Positions 1-8,276 of a stretch of DNA of 64,000 nucleotides are shown in pieces. Position 1 is the first letter of the stretch. Each line of letters starts with the position of its first letter. The DNA is taken from positions 1 through 64,000 of the forward strand of contig NZ_CAKKLV010000006.1 of the NCBI RefSeq assembly GCF_918698115.1, in the 5' to 3' direction. This DNA comes from Peribacillus sp. Bi96. GTDB taxonomy: Bacteria > Bacillota > Bacilli > Bacillales > DSM-1321. The notes under the pieces were generated by a model. That model did not search any database and was not told where the DNA came from. It saw only the letters and a program-made list of their open reading frames with translations. Made by a program: the position numbers and the translations under genes.

Positions 1-962
1 GGTTTGTCTGGGCGATGGGACTTGCATCCGGGTTTCCAGCTGGAGCAAAATTCACGGTAAGGCTTCGTCAGGAGGAACAATTGACCCGCATTGAAGCCGA
101 AAGACTCGTTTGCTTTACTAATTCATCCAATCCATTGTTTTTGTTCGTAGCCGTCGCGGTTGGTTTTTTCCATAATCCTCAATTGGGGATCATCCTTGCA
201 CTTTCTCATTACCTAGGAAATTTTTGTGTAGGCATCATCATGCGTTTTTACCGGCAGAAAGAAGAGAAATCCTATACAAAAGCAATGACCAAGCTCCCGT
301 CCATTAGACAGGCCTTTAGCCAGATGCATCGAACCCGCTTAAAAGAAACAAGACCATTTGGCAGTTTGCTTGGAGATGCGGTTCTCTCATCCATTCAAAC
401 CCTATTAATGATCGGGGGATTCATCATTCTTTTTTCAGTAGTCAACAAGCTTCTATTTCACATGAATATTACCGTACTGCTCGGATCGTGGATCGGAGGG
501 ATTTTACATATTTTCAATTTCCCGGATTCCTTAAGCCTCCCGTTCATCTCAGGCATGTTTGAAATGACTCTTGGTTCAAAATTAACCAGTGCGGTCGAAA
601 ATGCAAGTCTCTTTCAAATGACGGTGATGACAAGCTTCATCTTAGCTTTCAACGGGTTCAGCATTCAAGCGCAAGTTGCCAGCATTATAGCCGCAACGGA
701 CATCCGTTTCACTCCATTTTTTCTTGCAAGGATAGCGCATGGCTTTCTGGCATCCATCATTACCATCTTGCTTTGGGAACCGCTCTATAAAGGCGATAAG
801 TATAGCGTCAACCCGATACACGCCTTACCAGTCAGTGTATCCGGTGAACATGCGAGTTCTCTTTACCAAAATATGCTTGATTTCGGTCCTATTCTTACAA
901 TCGGGTTTCTTGCCCTTTACATCATCATATTTACAAAAAGGCTGTTCAAAGAACTTTCTTAA
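1..962 (+). CDS. ylbJ: Sporulation integral membrane protein YlbJ (3' part)
   Basis: The reading frame is open to the left edge, so the N-terminus lies outside the window. The visible part (about 319 residues) is a polytopic membrane protein with several hydrophobic segments and the glycine-rich stretch GLASGFPAGAKF near its start, as in the nucleoside-recognition ('Gate') fold of YlbJ. In B. subtilis YlbJ is a sporulation membrane protein needed for resistant spores. Gene order (ylbJ convergent with coaD-rsmD) matches that species. A strong bidirectional hairpin follows the stop codon. Transport substrate unknown. Confidence 0.9.
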   Translation, partial: FVWAMGLASGFPAGAKFTVRLRQEEQLTRIEAERLVCFTNSSNPLFLFVAVAVGFFHNPQLGIILALSHYLGNFCVGIIMRFYRQKEEKSYTKAMTKLPSIRQAFSQMHRTRLKETRPFGSLLGDAVLSSIQTLLMIGGFIILFSVVNKLLFHMNITVLLGSWIGGILHIFNFPDSLSLPFISGMFEMTLGSKLTSAVENASLFQMTVMTSFILAFNGFSIQAQVASIIAATDIRFTPFFLARIAHGFLASIITILLWEPLYKGDKYSVNPIHALPVSVSGEHASSLYQNMLDFGPILTIGFLALYIIIFTKRLFKELS

Positions 963-966
963 ACCG

Positions 967-1003
967 AAAAAAGAGCATTGCGCGGTTGGCAATGCTCTTT
1001 TTT
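967..1003. terminator. Bidirectional terminator between ylbJ and coaD
   Basis: A 15-bp stem (967-981 with 989-1003) with a 7-nt loop is flanked by an A-run on the left and a T-run on the right. It can therefore end both the ylbJ and the convergent coaD transcripts. Confidence 0.9.
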
Positions 1004-1495
<492 letters not shown>

Positions 1496-2071
1496 TCATA
1501 GTTCCCCCTGTTCGTCTACGTTTCCCCATTGATAAATCGTAACAGCAATCATGCCATAAACTTCTTTTCTCTTAATGGTAAAGTCGCCAACTGTTTCAGG
1601 CAATGTAACATCATGGCCATGCTCACAAACAATATATCCCATATCGTTCAGCAATCGGTATTTATGTATTTCTTCAAGAATATCCACAAGCTTCTGTTTC
1701 TTATAAGGCGGATCAAGAAAAATTAACTCAAAAGTCATTTCCCTTTTCACCAATGCTTTTAAAGCACGCTCTGAATCATTTTTATAAACTTCTGCACGGT
1801 CTGAAAACTTGCATAGTTCCAAATTGGTCTTAACCGTTTGATTTGCTTTGAAATCCCGGTCGACAAATATGGCTTTATCCATGCCCCTGCTTAACGCTTC
1901 AATTCCCAGTCCACCGCTACCAGCAAACAAATCAAGGACTAGCCCACCTTCGAAATAAGGTCCAATCATATTAAAAATGGATTCCTTGACTTTATCCGTA
2001 GTCGGCCGGGTTCCTGTACCCGGTACAGCCTTAAGTGGTCTTCCTTTACAAGTTCCGGAAACGACCCTCAT
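1496..2071 (-). CDS. rsmD: 16S rRNA (guanine-966-N2)-methyltransferase
   Basis: RsmD (YlbH) methylates G966 of 16S rRNA. The protein has the SAM-binding motif LDLFAGSGGLGIEALSRG near residue 44 and the catalytic DPPY motif near residue 124. I place the start at the ATG that gives MRVVSGTCKG, as in other Bacillus proteins, because a GGTGAG Shine-Dalgarno lies just upstream. The earlier GTG codons (to 2083) have no such signal. The gene is immediately upstream of coaD. The upstream intergenic region carries a small RNA gene on the opposite strand. Confidence 0.95.
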   Translation of the reverse strand: MRVVSGTCKGRPLKAVPGTGTRPTTDKVKESIFNMIGPYFEGGLVLDLFAGSGGLGIEALSRGMDKAIFVDRDFKANQTVKTNLELCKFSDRAEVYKNDSERALKALVKREMTFELIFLDPPYKKQKLVDILEEIHKYRLLNDMGYIVCEHGHDVTLPETVGDFTIKRKEVYGMIAVTIYQWGNVDEQGEL

Positions 2072-2241
2072 CATTCTCACCACATTTTATGACAAATTTC
2101 TGTTACTTTCCTATCCTAACATATTAGAAAAAACTAGCCAATAATAAAAGCCAATTCCTTCATTCCAAGATAAACATCCACTTATGAATTTTTTACATTG
2201 TATAGTAGACAATCATTCTTTTTATAAATCTCTTTCATTTT

Positions 2242-2270
2242 GAATAATAAAGTCGTTTTTGGCAATAATG
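2242..2270 (+). promoter_or_regulatory. Possible forespore (sigma-F/sigma-G type) promoter
   Basis: GAATA (2242-2246) is followed after 14 bp by GGCAATAATG (2261-2270). This fits the sigma-F -10 pattern GGNNANAHTR and loosely a sigma-G -10 (CAATAAT). It would start transcription near 2277, just before the small RNA. Weak match, supported mainly by what lies downstream. Confidence 0.4.
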
Positions 2271-2276
2271 TGAATA

Positions 2277-2425
2277 ACAACATTCCTTTTTAGGTGTTGT
2301 TGCCAACCGCGGAGAAGGCTTACGTTTCCCCATAAGTTCTTCCTCCGGTTTCTCCTCTCCCTTTGCCTTCTGGTCCTTAAATAGACATAGAAGGACCCTG
2401 CAAATTTTTGCAGGGCTTTTTTTTT
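2277..2425 (+). ncRNA. csfG: Probable CsfG sporulation small RNA (ylbH-region RNA)
   Basis: Between ylbG/ylbF-side genes and rsmD (ylbH), B. subtilis encodes CsfG, a forespore-specific small RNA conserved in endospore formers and recalled as having a pyrimidine-rich core between hairpins. Here the same interval has on the + strand a pyrimidine-rich stretch (about 2334-2370), a hairpin GGTCCTT/AAGGACC (2372-2397) and a strong intrinsic terminator (2396-2425) with nine T residues. No ORF is present. Assignment rests on position plus architecture; the exact 5' end is inferred from the promoter-like sequence. Confidence 0.7.
2396..2425 (+). terminator. Intrinsic terminator of the CsfG-like RNA
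   Basis: CCCTGCAAA pairs with the following TTGCAGGG, and a run of nine T follows. It terminates + strand transcription 100 bp ahead of the next + strand gene, so the RNA upstream is an independent transcript. Confidence 0.9.
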
Positions 2426-2529
2426 GTAAACCTCTGATGTCTAGTGTTCTTTGTCAATGAAGTAGTCCTTCTCTTTTATGAGGGAAAATGATAAAGTAAT
2501 GAATAATAAGTTAGTTAGGAGAGGTTTAA

Positions 2530-2919
2530 TTGATTCAACGTTTTATTGAACTTGGACAAGGATATTCCGATATATATGAACTGCTTGAAGTAGGACGCAA
2601 TCAGAAGCATCGAGTTGCAAGGCTATTGGCCCTGCATACTACAATGCATGATAAAAAGGTAACCTCATTGGTGATCGTCATGTCGCCTACAGACCCAGGG
2701 AAATTCCAACCGCTTTATATTTGCCGTGAAGGAATACCAAACCCTCATGTCACCAAAAACAAACGGTATGAGCTTTTTGAGAACTTGTCGGAGGAACTAG
2801 ATAAACCCATTATTGAAATCGATGTGAAATCTTCGTTTCTCTTTGCAGAAATCGAGTTATACTACCAGCACTTAATCGGCATTTTGCGAATGAATAGGTA
2901 CCTACCTCCATTAGGCTGA
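2530..2919 (+). CDS. Conserved Bacillaceae protein of unknown function (possibly DUF7147)
   Basis: A 129-residue soluble protein that starts with TTG behind a GGAGAGG Shine-Dalgarno at 2518-2524. The N-terminus reads MIQRFIELGQGYSDIYELLE. I recall this as a conserved Bacillus family without assigned function, sometimes annotated as a methylthioribose kinase although it is far too short for one; DUF7147 is my best guess. No signal peptide or membrane segment. It stands alone, separated from the CsfG-like RNA by a terminator and from the convergent ylbG by another. Confidence 0.8.
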   Translation: MIQRFIELGQGYSDIYELLEVGRNQKHRVARLLALHTTMHDKKVTSLVIVMSPTDPGKFQPLYICREGIPNPHVTKNKRYELFENLSEELDKPIIEIDVKSSFLFAEIELYYQHLIGILRMNRYLPPLG

Positions 2920-2931
2920 TGCTCTGAATTG

Positions 2932-2964
2932 AAAAAAGCTGACTCCGCATGAGTCAGCTTTTTT
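2932..2964. terminator. Bidirectional terminator
   Basis: The stem AAAAAAGCTGACTC pairs with GAGTCAGCTTTTTT around the loop CGCAT. It serves the + strand unknown gene and the convergent ylbG. Confidence 0.9.
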
Positions 2965-3239
2965 CAAATTCCCATTTTATAATCATATTCTTTCGCTTTA
3001 TCCGGTTTGGAGTTTTCAAATTCCAACTTCAAAAAAGGCTTATAAGAAAGGTCCACTTTTTTTACGAACGAATAATTATTCAATTTCTCCACCAGTGGTT
3101 CCACTTCGTCCATATTCGTATAGAGGACTACATATTTCAACTTTTTTGAAACATAATGGATATTTCCAAACTTCCTAAGCATTTTGGCTTGTTTTAATGT
3201 ATGTAAATAGACGATGATTCCTTGTCTCGCTCCAAGCAT
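2964..3239 (-). CDS. ylbG: YlbG family protein (UPF0298 / DUF2129)
   Basis: The 91-residue protein is a close match to what I remember of B. subtilis YlbG, including the stretch [20 protein letters not shown] and the C-terminal [10 protein letters not shown]. The family is small, cytoplasmic and uncharacterised; it is conserved beside ylbF and rsmD in Bacilli. The ATG start has an AAGGGAG signal (3245-3251). In B. subtilis ylbG directly follows ylbF; here about 670 bp with a convergent gene lies between them. Confidence 0.92.
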   Translation of the reverse strand: MLGARQGIIVYLHTLKQAKMLRKFGNIHYVSKKLKYVVLYTNMDEVEPLVEKLNNYSFVKKVDLSYKPFLKLEFENSKPDKAKEYDYKMGI

Positions 3240-3373
3240 ATCAATAACTCCCTTTTATAAAGGTTTTAACTAAGTGTAGCATAGCAGAATCTTTACTTTC
3301 AACCAAGAAAAAAGATTATAAACGAAATTCTCTTACTATTATGAATATATATATGAAGGGAGCCAACAAATCA

Positions 3374-3697
3374 ATGGATTTAGATCAAATTTGGCATCAA
3401 TTTATTGATCATCTGTTAGATAATGAAGAAATTACACAAGCTTCGTTCAGGAAGTTCACCGGCATACCATTTATATATATCCATTATCATTTGGCACAAA
3501 ATGATAAAAGTAAGCTTTTTTTCTTAATAAAAAAAGCCGCAAGCCTTTCAATGCGCGGCAAGCAGCTCCATTGTGAAACCATTTTTGTACGGCAGGAAGA
3601 ACATGTATATGTATTCCGCCATCGTTTTTTTGTGCCGCAACAAAAGATGTTTTGCTGCGGCAACCTTTGTCCCGACTGTATCCTATTTCGCAGTTAA
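3374..3697 (+). CDS. Conserved hypothetical protein with C-terminal CCx3Cx2C
   Basis: I do not recognise a named gene. The start at 3374 gives MDLDQIWHQFIDHLL and has a GAAGGGAG signal about 11 nt upstream; earlier in-frame ATGs at 3341 and 3353 have none. The 107-residue protein is soluble with an aromatic/His-rich middle. It ends in a cysteine cluster FCCGNLCPDC, four Cys arranged CC-x3-C-x2-C. This arrangement suggests a zinc or iron-sulfur site, and the CC..C..C ending recalls FhuF-type reductases, but the rest of FhuF is missing. It lies convergent to ylbF. Confidence 0.7.
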   Translation: MDLDQIWHQFIDHLLDNEEITQASFRKFTGIPFIYIHYHLAQNDKSKLFFLIKKAASLSMRGKQLHCETIFVRQEEHVYVFRHRFFVPQQKMFCCGNLCPDCILFRS

Positions 3698-3911
3698 ACG
3701 TTCAGCGTTCGTTGATTGCAACTGGTAAATGAAGCCCTAAAGCTTCGTATGGGATGAGGTTCAAGTTAAGCATGCCTCGGTTGATTATATCCCACTGCCC
3801 CGATGGCGGTTTTCTTACATGACACAGCCACCGAAATCCGAAAGCAATACCGAATTTCGATGGCCTTATGTCATTGCATGAATCCCAATTCGTAGGCATT
3901 CGTTATGATTG

Positions 3912-4361
3912 CTAAGCGGAGCACCCACAACTTCCACCAGTTCCGCAGCTTCCCGATGAACATCCACCGGAAGATACAAAAAATGGATTTCCTGCAGGGG
4001 TTTTGACCTGTTCGGAAACCGCACGGCCTATTCTTCCGCTTATCTCATCAAGAACGGATTGCAATTCGGTCTCCGCCCTTTTAAACTCAGCAACGGCAGG
4101 ATGCATATCCATATCTCGTTTAGCTTCTCTTGTCTCTAAATTGATGCGTTTATAATCCGGATGATACTTACCGAACCTCTGAACATCTTCAAAATGATCC
4201 TTTAATGAAGTAAACTTCGAAATCTTCCGCTGTGCCTCTTTGTCGCTCTGTAATTTATATAAACTAAGGAGATATTCTTCCCCTATATCAGAATGAAGGA
4301 TCATATCAGCCAATCCGTCAGCCTGTTGTAAAATGTCGATGATTTCCATAGTAGCAAGCAT
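3912..4361 (-). CDS. ylbF: YlbF/YmcA family regulator
   Basis: YlbF forms a complex with YmcA and YaaT (the Y-complex). The complex binds RNase Y and affects mRNA maturation, biofilm formation, competence and sporulation in B. subtilis. The 149-residue helical protein contains EDVQRFGKYHPDY and the FKRAETELQSVLDEI helix, both typical. It ends with the Cys/Gly-rich tail CSSGSCGTGGSCGCSA, which in B. subtilis carries Fe-S ligand cysteines. I choose ATG 4361, which has GGAGGTGA 8 nt upstream, over the upstream in-frame ATGs. Confidence 0.93.
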   Translation of the reverse strand: MLATMEIIDILQQADGLADMILHSDIGEEYLLSLYKLQSDKEAQRKISKFTSLKDHFEDVQRFGKYHPDYKRINLETREAKRDMDMHPAVAEFKRAETELQSVLDEISGRIGRAVSEQVKTPAGNPFFVSSGGCSSGSCGTGGSCGCSA

Positions 4362-4421
4362 GAACAAGCTCACCTCCATCATCATTTTACCATTTCTCTC
4401 TTTCAGATGCTAATGGTTTGA

Positions 4422-4847
4422 TTAAATCGATGAAGTGATATGTACCTTAAACTCTTTTTGCAACCCTGTTTTTTCACCTGAATCATTTAAGATCTCCAGC
4501 CTTATTTTATGCATGCCATTCGGGATATCCTTTAAGATAAATGCTGCCGTTCTCATATCGACTTTCTTTTGATTATCAATAAATACGGACACAGTTGCCA
4601 ATTGATCGGAATTCGCTTCAGAAAAACCATAGTTTTTCAAGTAGCACTCTACGTATACAGAGTTGCCTTTCACAAAGGTATTTACCCGAAAATCTTCATC
4701 TGAATCTCGGACGCTTGATACAGTGGTGGCAGCTTTTAGGGTAGATACATCTTTTATAGCTGCTCCTGAATTCTCAGGTTCCGGTATTTTCTTTCCACAA
4801 CCTGCAGCTGCCATCAACACTGTTAGAACCAAAATCAACTTTCTCAT
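4422..4847 (-). CDS. Unrecognised lipoprotein
   Basis: A 141-residue protein with a classic lipoprotein signal: basic start MRK, a hydrophobic core and the lipobox AAAGC (Cys17), followed by KK. The mature part is predicted as beta-rich ('VYVECYLKNYGFSEANSD ... VSVFIDNQKK'), resembling an Ig-like or FixG-type fold. It is inserted between ylbE and ylbF, where B. subtilis, as I remember it, has no gene. Membrane-anchored on the outer face. Function unknown. Confidence 0.8.
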   Translation of the reverse strand: MRKLILVLTVLMAAAGCGKKIPEPENSGAAIKDVSTLKAATTVSSVRDSDEDFRVNTFVKGNSVYVECYLKNYGFSEANSDQLATVSVFIDNQKKVDMRTAAFILKDIPNGMHKIRLEILNDSGEKTGLQKEFKVHITSSI

Positions 4848-4907
4848 ACCATCGTCCCCCTTTTGCCTTTATTGTTCGCCAAAAGGAGTATTTTACTCTT
4901 TTTTTCT

Positions 4908-5150
4908 TCATTCACCTGGAGCGTTCATTGCCTGGAACATATGGAGCATCATGGAGGCAACCTGAACGCTTTCCGAAAATTTAGAAACCCGATGGGGAAT
5001 CGACTTCTCAAAATAATATTTCGCTTCGGTTTCAAAAACATCCACTTCATGGGGATTACGCATTAGTCTTTTATACCACCCAGGTTGTACTCTCAAGTAA
5101 TTTCGCATATCTTCGTTTGTTTGAATGAATTCATATATATTTTGACGCAT
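4908..5150 (-). CDS. ylbE: YlbE-like protein
   Basis: An 80-residue cytoplasmic protein of the YlbE-like family. Recognisable features are the N-terminal RQNIYEFI, the conserved VQPGWYKRLMRNPHEV, and the methionine-rich ASMMLHMFQAMN near the C-terminus. The start ATG sits 12 bp after the ylbD stop codon with an AAGGAGGGC signal, so ylbD-ylbE form one transcript. Function unknown; part of the conserved ylb cluster. Confidence 0.92.
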   Translation of the reverse strand: MRQNIYEFIQTNEDMRNYLRVQPGWYKRLMRNPHEVDVFETEAKYYFEKSIPHRVSKFSESVQVASMMLHMFQAMNAPGE

Positions 5151-5162
5151 GAAATGCCCTCC

Positions 5163-5594
5163 TTAATCTTTGGTGAATATAAAAGGGTTAGCTCTCTGCT
5201 CTTTTTCTTTTGGTGGAGAACTGGACTCACCTGATTTATTCCCTTGGAAAGCAGATAGAACTCCTTGGATTGCTCCAATGGCCTGATTGGCATTGGTAAT
5301 ATATTGTTGAATCTGGCCCATATCCATATTTTTAACTGCACTCATTAACGAACCGATCAACTCTGTACCCTGTTCTCCCTTATCTTCCGGCTGTGACGGG
5401 GTTTCTGAATTCACCAAGGAATCTTTCACACTGCCGTCAGCCTGCCAGCGTGGATGATCTTCCCCGAGTAAATACCATTCTTCAAAAAGTTCCTGCCATG
5501 TTGCTTGCTTGTTTCTCACTTCGTTCACTAAATAAGGATGCTTCTTGACAAACTCCCGAAATCCATCGACGGATGGGCGCTTTTTTTTTGCCAT
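5163..5594 (-). CDS. ylbD: Putative spore coat protein YlbD
   Basis: YlbD family (YlbD_coat) protein of 143 residues. It starts MAKKKRPSVDGFREFVKKHP and continues with VRNKQATWQELFEEWYLLGEDHPRW in short pieces typical of the family. The chosen ATG (5594) is preceded by GTGAGGTGAGAG, whereas the upstream in-frame codons to 5618 lack a signal. The middle is acidic and low in complexity. Found in spore coat preparations in B. subtilis, hence the name. Upstream partner of ylbE. Confidence 0.9.
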   Translation of the reverse strand: MAKKKRPSVDGFREFVKKHPYLVNEVRNKQATWQELFEEWYLLGEDHPRWQADGSVKDSLVNSETPSQPEDKGEQGTELIGSLMSAVKNMDMGQIQQYITNANQAIGAIQGVLSAFQGNKSGESSSPPKEKEQRANPFIFTKD

Positions 5595-5932
5595 TACTCT
5601 CACCTCACACATAGACATCGCCTATTCCACCATATGCTACAGTGAAATAAAAAGTGCATCCATTCCTTTGAAAATGCAATCGAATTTCCTTATCGTGTAA
5701 TACCAGTGAAAAGGAGGTATAAACATGTTGGATTAAAGCAAAAGGAAAATATTGATATATTTCATGCTTGTTCAATTACATAAGGATGTAGGCAAACAGG
5801 GGATGAATTAACGTGTACGTGCCAATTTATACATAGAATTTTCATTGAGGGGAAGGTCTACCATGATGAGTGTGAACTTCGTGCTGTATTGACAGGGAAC
5901 TTTTTCATCTTGATAATGAAAGGAGCCATAAC
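5595..5932. other. Intergenic ylbD-ylbC, no credible gene
   Basis: No ORF with coding character is visible. The region holds two orphan Shine-Dalgarno sites followed by very short frames: AAAGGAGGT before a 3-codon frame at 5725-5736, and GAGGGGAAGG before an 8-codon frame starting near 5863. This looks like eroded genes or leader peptides. Promoter elements for ylbD (- strand) should lie at the left end but none is clear. Confidence 0.5.
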
Positions 5933-5966
5933 AAAAAAACGGACCCAAATTGGATCCGTTTTTTTT
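5933..5966. terminator. Bidirectional terminator downstream of ylbC
   Basis: AAAAAACGGACCC pairs with GGATCCGTTTTTT (one G-U pair). The T-run on the - strand end serves ylbC. Confidence 0.9.
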
Positions 5967-7005
5967 ATTTTTTTATAAAATTCTGGGTGTAGTACTTTTT
6001 ATAAACCCCAACACCCAGTCCTGTAAATTCCTCGTTAAGCATCGCATCCCGATGCCCTTTACTATTTAGCCAGCCTTCCATCACTTCCGCTGCGTCCACA
6101 TACTTAGCCGCAATATTTTCACCTGCTGCTTTGTATTTAACATGACCTGCATCAAGACGTTTTTCCAAGTCCCCATTTGCTTCAGAAACATGGGTTCCTT
6201 CAGGAGTGTCCGTCATTTCCCGGCTATGAAGGTAAGCAACCTCCGCTGCAGGACCATCCCACTCTAAAGGCTTCAAATCAAATCTGCGGCGCATGATATT
6301 CGTAATATCGAAAATCTGCTGCTCATTTCCATCTTCCACCTTCACCAAGTCTTCTTTAGAAAGGTCCTCAACTGTCAAAAGTTTTCCATGATAGGTCAAC
6401 TCATAAGGCTGCTGCTTTAAAAGGGCGGAATCATCCAGAAACCGAATACTTGAAACAGTTCCTGTGAATTTATCCAAATACAGCTGAACATGTATGTCGC
6501 CTAGCTGAACCAAAGGCCTCATGTTCATATCTTCCTCTGACAATTCAAAACGATAGGAACTGTCGTCAACCTCAATATCAACAGTAGGTTCCACATATAA
6601 GCTGGAATAGATGGCATCAATGGATTGTCCAATTTTAAAAGGAGCCACATTTACCTTATCACCGATTCCATAAGCGGATACCACTTTTTCATTTTCTATG
6701 GCTAATTGAAAATAATTGTTATAGTCCTTTTTATAAATCCACCATTCATATCCATAGGCGGACATATCAATTCGATCAGGCTCACCGTATTCCTTTTCTA
6801 TCTCTTTTGCATGTTTCCCGATTGTTACTGCCAGACCTTCTGTCGCTTTAGTCGCCACTTCTTTTTGGGAAGAAGTACTCTTTTCATTTATATGTTCATT
6901 GGGGTTAATACCATTGTTACCATCAATAAGAAGGTTTCCTTTATCTTCATCACCGATATTAAGATAAATACCGATTACGAAAAAAATAACGATTAACACC
7001 AACAC
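5965..7005 (-). CDS. ylbC: YlbC, CAP/SCP-domain protein with CAP-associated N-domain
   Basis: About 346 residues: an N-terminal membrane anchor (VLIVIFFVIGIYLNI), a linker, and a CAP-associated domain (about 70-205) carrying repeated EYGEPDR and AYGIGDKV elements. A C-terminal CAP/SCP domain (about 225-346) has FDLKPLEWD, THVSEANGD, AAGENIA and the NSKGHRDAML helix. CAP proteins of Bacilli are extracytoplasmic; no enzymatic role is established. The start is uncertain: GTG 7005 lies directly against AAGG, so the GTG at 6999 or a non-standard codon further upstream is possible. The upstream neighbours ylbA and ylbB of B. subtilis are absent. Confidence 0.88.
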   Translation of the reverse strand: MLVLIVIFFVIGIYLNIGDEDKGNLLIDGNNGINPNEHINEKSTSSQKEVATKATEGLAVTIGKHAKEIEKEYGEPDRIDMSAYGYEWWIYKKDYNNYFQLAIENEKVVSAYGIGDKVNVAPFKIGQSIDAIYSSLYVEPTVDIEVDDSSYRFELSEEDMNMRPLVQLGDIHVQLYLDKFTGTVSSIRFLDDSALLKQQPYELTYHGKLLTVEDLSKEDLVKVEDGNEQQIFDITNIMRRRFDLKPLEWDGPAAEVAYLHSREMTDTPEGTHVSEANGDLEKRLDAGHVKYKAAGENIAAKYVDAAEVMEGWLNSKGHRDAMLNEEFTGLGVGVYKKYYTQNFIKK

Positions 7006-7344
7006 CTTACCTAAACTGCGCAGAGGAACACACCCTCTCTCTATCTAATTTATGTATCCAATGCAAAAACCTTTCTTTCCTGATTATATCATTGTTCAAT
7101 CATATTTTTCTAATTTACGTTAGACTGCCGCTTCATTAAATTTATTTAAAAGTGGAACTTTTGCGAATGATTAAAATACCATGGTTTTAGTTCATTGCAA
7201 CTTCCACCATTTCATACTATTATAAAATATAGGATAAAATGGTATATTATAAACATACTTGGAGATTTTTAATATATTCATGTACATAATATTTTCCCGG
7301 TATGTCATTTTAATTCTCAAAAGTAAACATAGGAGGTACTACTC
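7006..7344. other. Divergent intergenic region ylbC / yugN-like
   Basis: AT-rich DNA of about 340 bp between divergently transcribed genes. It should contain both promoters. I see TATAAA-like sequences around 7220-7256 but no clear paired -35/-10, and no ORF or hairpin worth naming. Confidence 0.5.
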
Positions 7345-7707
7345 GTGAAATTTGAAAGCTTTGGAATCGAAAACATCACAGCCGACTTAAACCGATTAGA
7401 TGACCTAATGCCGCAGTACGGTTTAATACGTGCAGAACAATGGGATTATGAAAGAGTCAGTTACGATCGTAAATTCGAATTAAAAGAAGGCACGTTTTAC
7501 CTGCGAATACTTGGCTATGCTACAGAAGGTGATGTAGGCGCTCACAGGGCCGTCATCAAACTAATGGTTCCTCTATTAGGGAAACACTATTATCCACATG
7601 GAGTTGAATATGGCGAAGGAGAGGACTTCCCTGCATCACTAGTTAAACAATGCGAAAAAAACCTCGCTCAGATCAAAGAAGAACTTACTCAATTCAATGG
7701 CCTGTAA
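7345..7707 (+). CDS. YugN-like family protein
   Basis: A 120-residue soluble protein beginning with GTG behind a textbook AGGAGG at 7331-7336. The text MKFESFGIENITADLNRLD and the C-terminal HYYPHGVEYGEGEDFP resemble YugN of B. subtilis, a small conserved protein of unknown function. In B. subtilis yugN is elsewhere on the chromosome, so its position next to the cta genes differs. Two terminators follow in tandem. Family assignment is from memory of the sequence; molecular role unknown. Confidence 0.75.
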   Translation: MKFESFGIENITADLNRLDDLMPQYGLIRAEQWDYERVSYDRKFELKEGTFYLRILGYATEGDVGAHRAVIKLMVPLLGKHYYPHGVEYGEGEDFPASLVKQCEKNLAQIKEELTQFNGL

Positions 7708-7731
7708 AAGCCGTTAGTACAAATGCGGTAC

Positions 7732-7765
7732 AAAAGAGGGTATCATATTTGATGCTCTCTTTTTT
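7732..7765 (+). terminator. Terminator of the yugN-like gene
   Basis: AAAAGAGGGTATCA pairs with TGATGCTCTCTTTT with two G-U pairs, followed by further T. Best read on the + strand. Confidence 0.8.
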
Positions 7766-7776
7766 GCATCCATTAC

Positions 7777-7808
7777 AAAAGCCTGATGCTTTTTGCACCA
7801 GGCTTTTT
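7777..7808. terminator. Second, bidirectional terminator before ctaM
   Basis: AAAAGCCTGATGC pairs with GCACCAGGCTTTT around a T-rich loop. It separates the yugN-like gene from the convergent ctaM. Confidence 0.85.
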
Positions 7809-7814
7809 CATTAT

Positions 7815-8276
7815 TTAAAATCCTAGGATCGCCTTTATTAAAGAGGTTGTTTCTCCGCCATGATAAATGACATAAAGCAGAATGTAAACGGCTACTCCAG
7901 TAATCCCAGTGAAAAACCAAATGATACTTGTCGTAGGCCCGATTTTTTTATGAATGGCAAATTTCCCTTTAAACCCAGTGGTAAGCATGATGATTCCCAA
8001 AACAGCTCCAGTTGTAGCAAGCGTTATGTGGAAGATCAAAAAAATCGTATAATAAATTTTAATGTCAGCGGGTCCACCAAATGACGTACTGCCAATAAAG
8101 ACCGTACGAGAAAGATATATAGCGAAAAAGATTACCGCAAAAACAGCAGCTACCATCATGGTTTTTTTATGGGTCTCGATCTTGCGTTGTTTAATTTGAT
8201 ACCAGCCTATTGCAACAGTGATGGCACTTAATACAATAAAAGCTGTACTTATCGTTGGAAGGATTGGTAAAGACAT
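7815..8276 (-). CDS. ctaM: DUF420 membrane protein, cytochrome oxidase assembly factor (YozB/CtaM-like)
   Basis: A 153-residue protein with four predicted membrane segments (around 7-24, 40-58, 78-100 and 115-138) typical of DUF420. YozB of B. subtilis and CtaM of Staphylococcus aureus belong here; CtaM is needed to mature the haem A-containing oxidase. The conserved histidines H81 and H112 sit in membrane-adjacent positions and could bind metal or haem. Here the gene lies directly downstream of ctaG, and this cluster context supports an oxidase assembly role. In B. subtilis yozB is not in the cta cluster. Confidence 0.85.
   Translation of the reverse strand: MSLPILPTISTAFIVLSAITVAIGWYQIKQRKIETHKKTMMVAAVFAVIFFAIYLSRTVFIGSTSFGGPADIKIYYTIFLIFHITLATTGAVLGIIMLTTGFKGKFAIHKKIGPTTSIIWFFTGITGVAVYILLYVIYHGGETTSLIKAILGF

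Noticed and set aside
3702-3899. 65-codon - strand frame between ylbF and the Cys-tailed protein
   Set aside because: No ribosome site, composition rich in Trp/Pro/Arg and no recognisable family. It sits between convergent genes. I cannot exclude a remnant, but there is no positive evidence.
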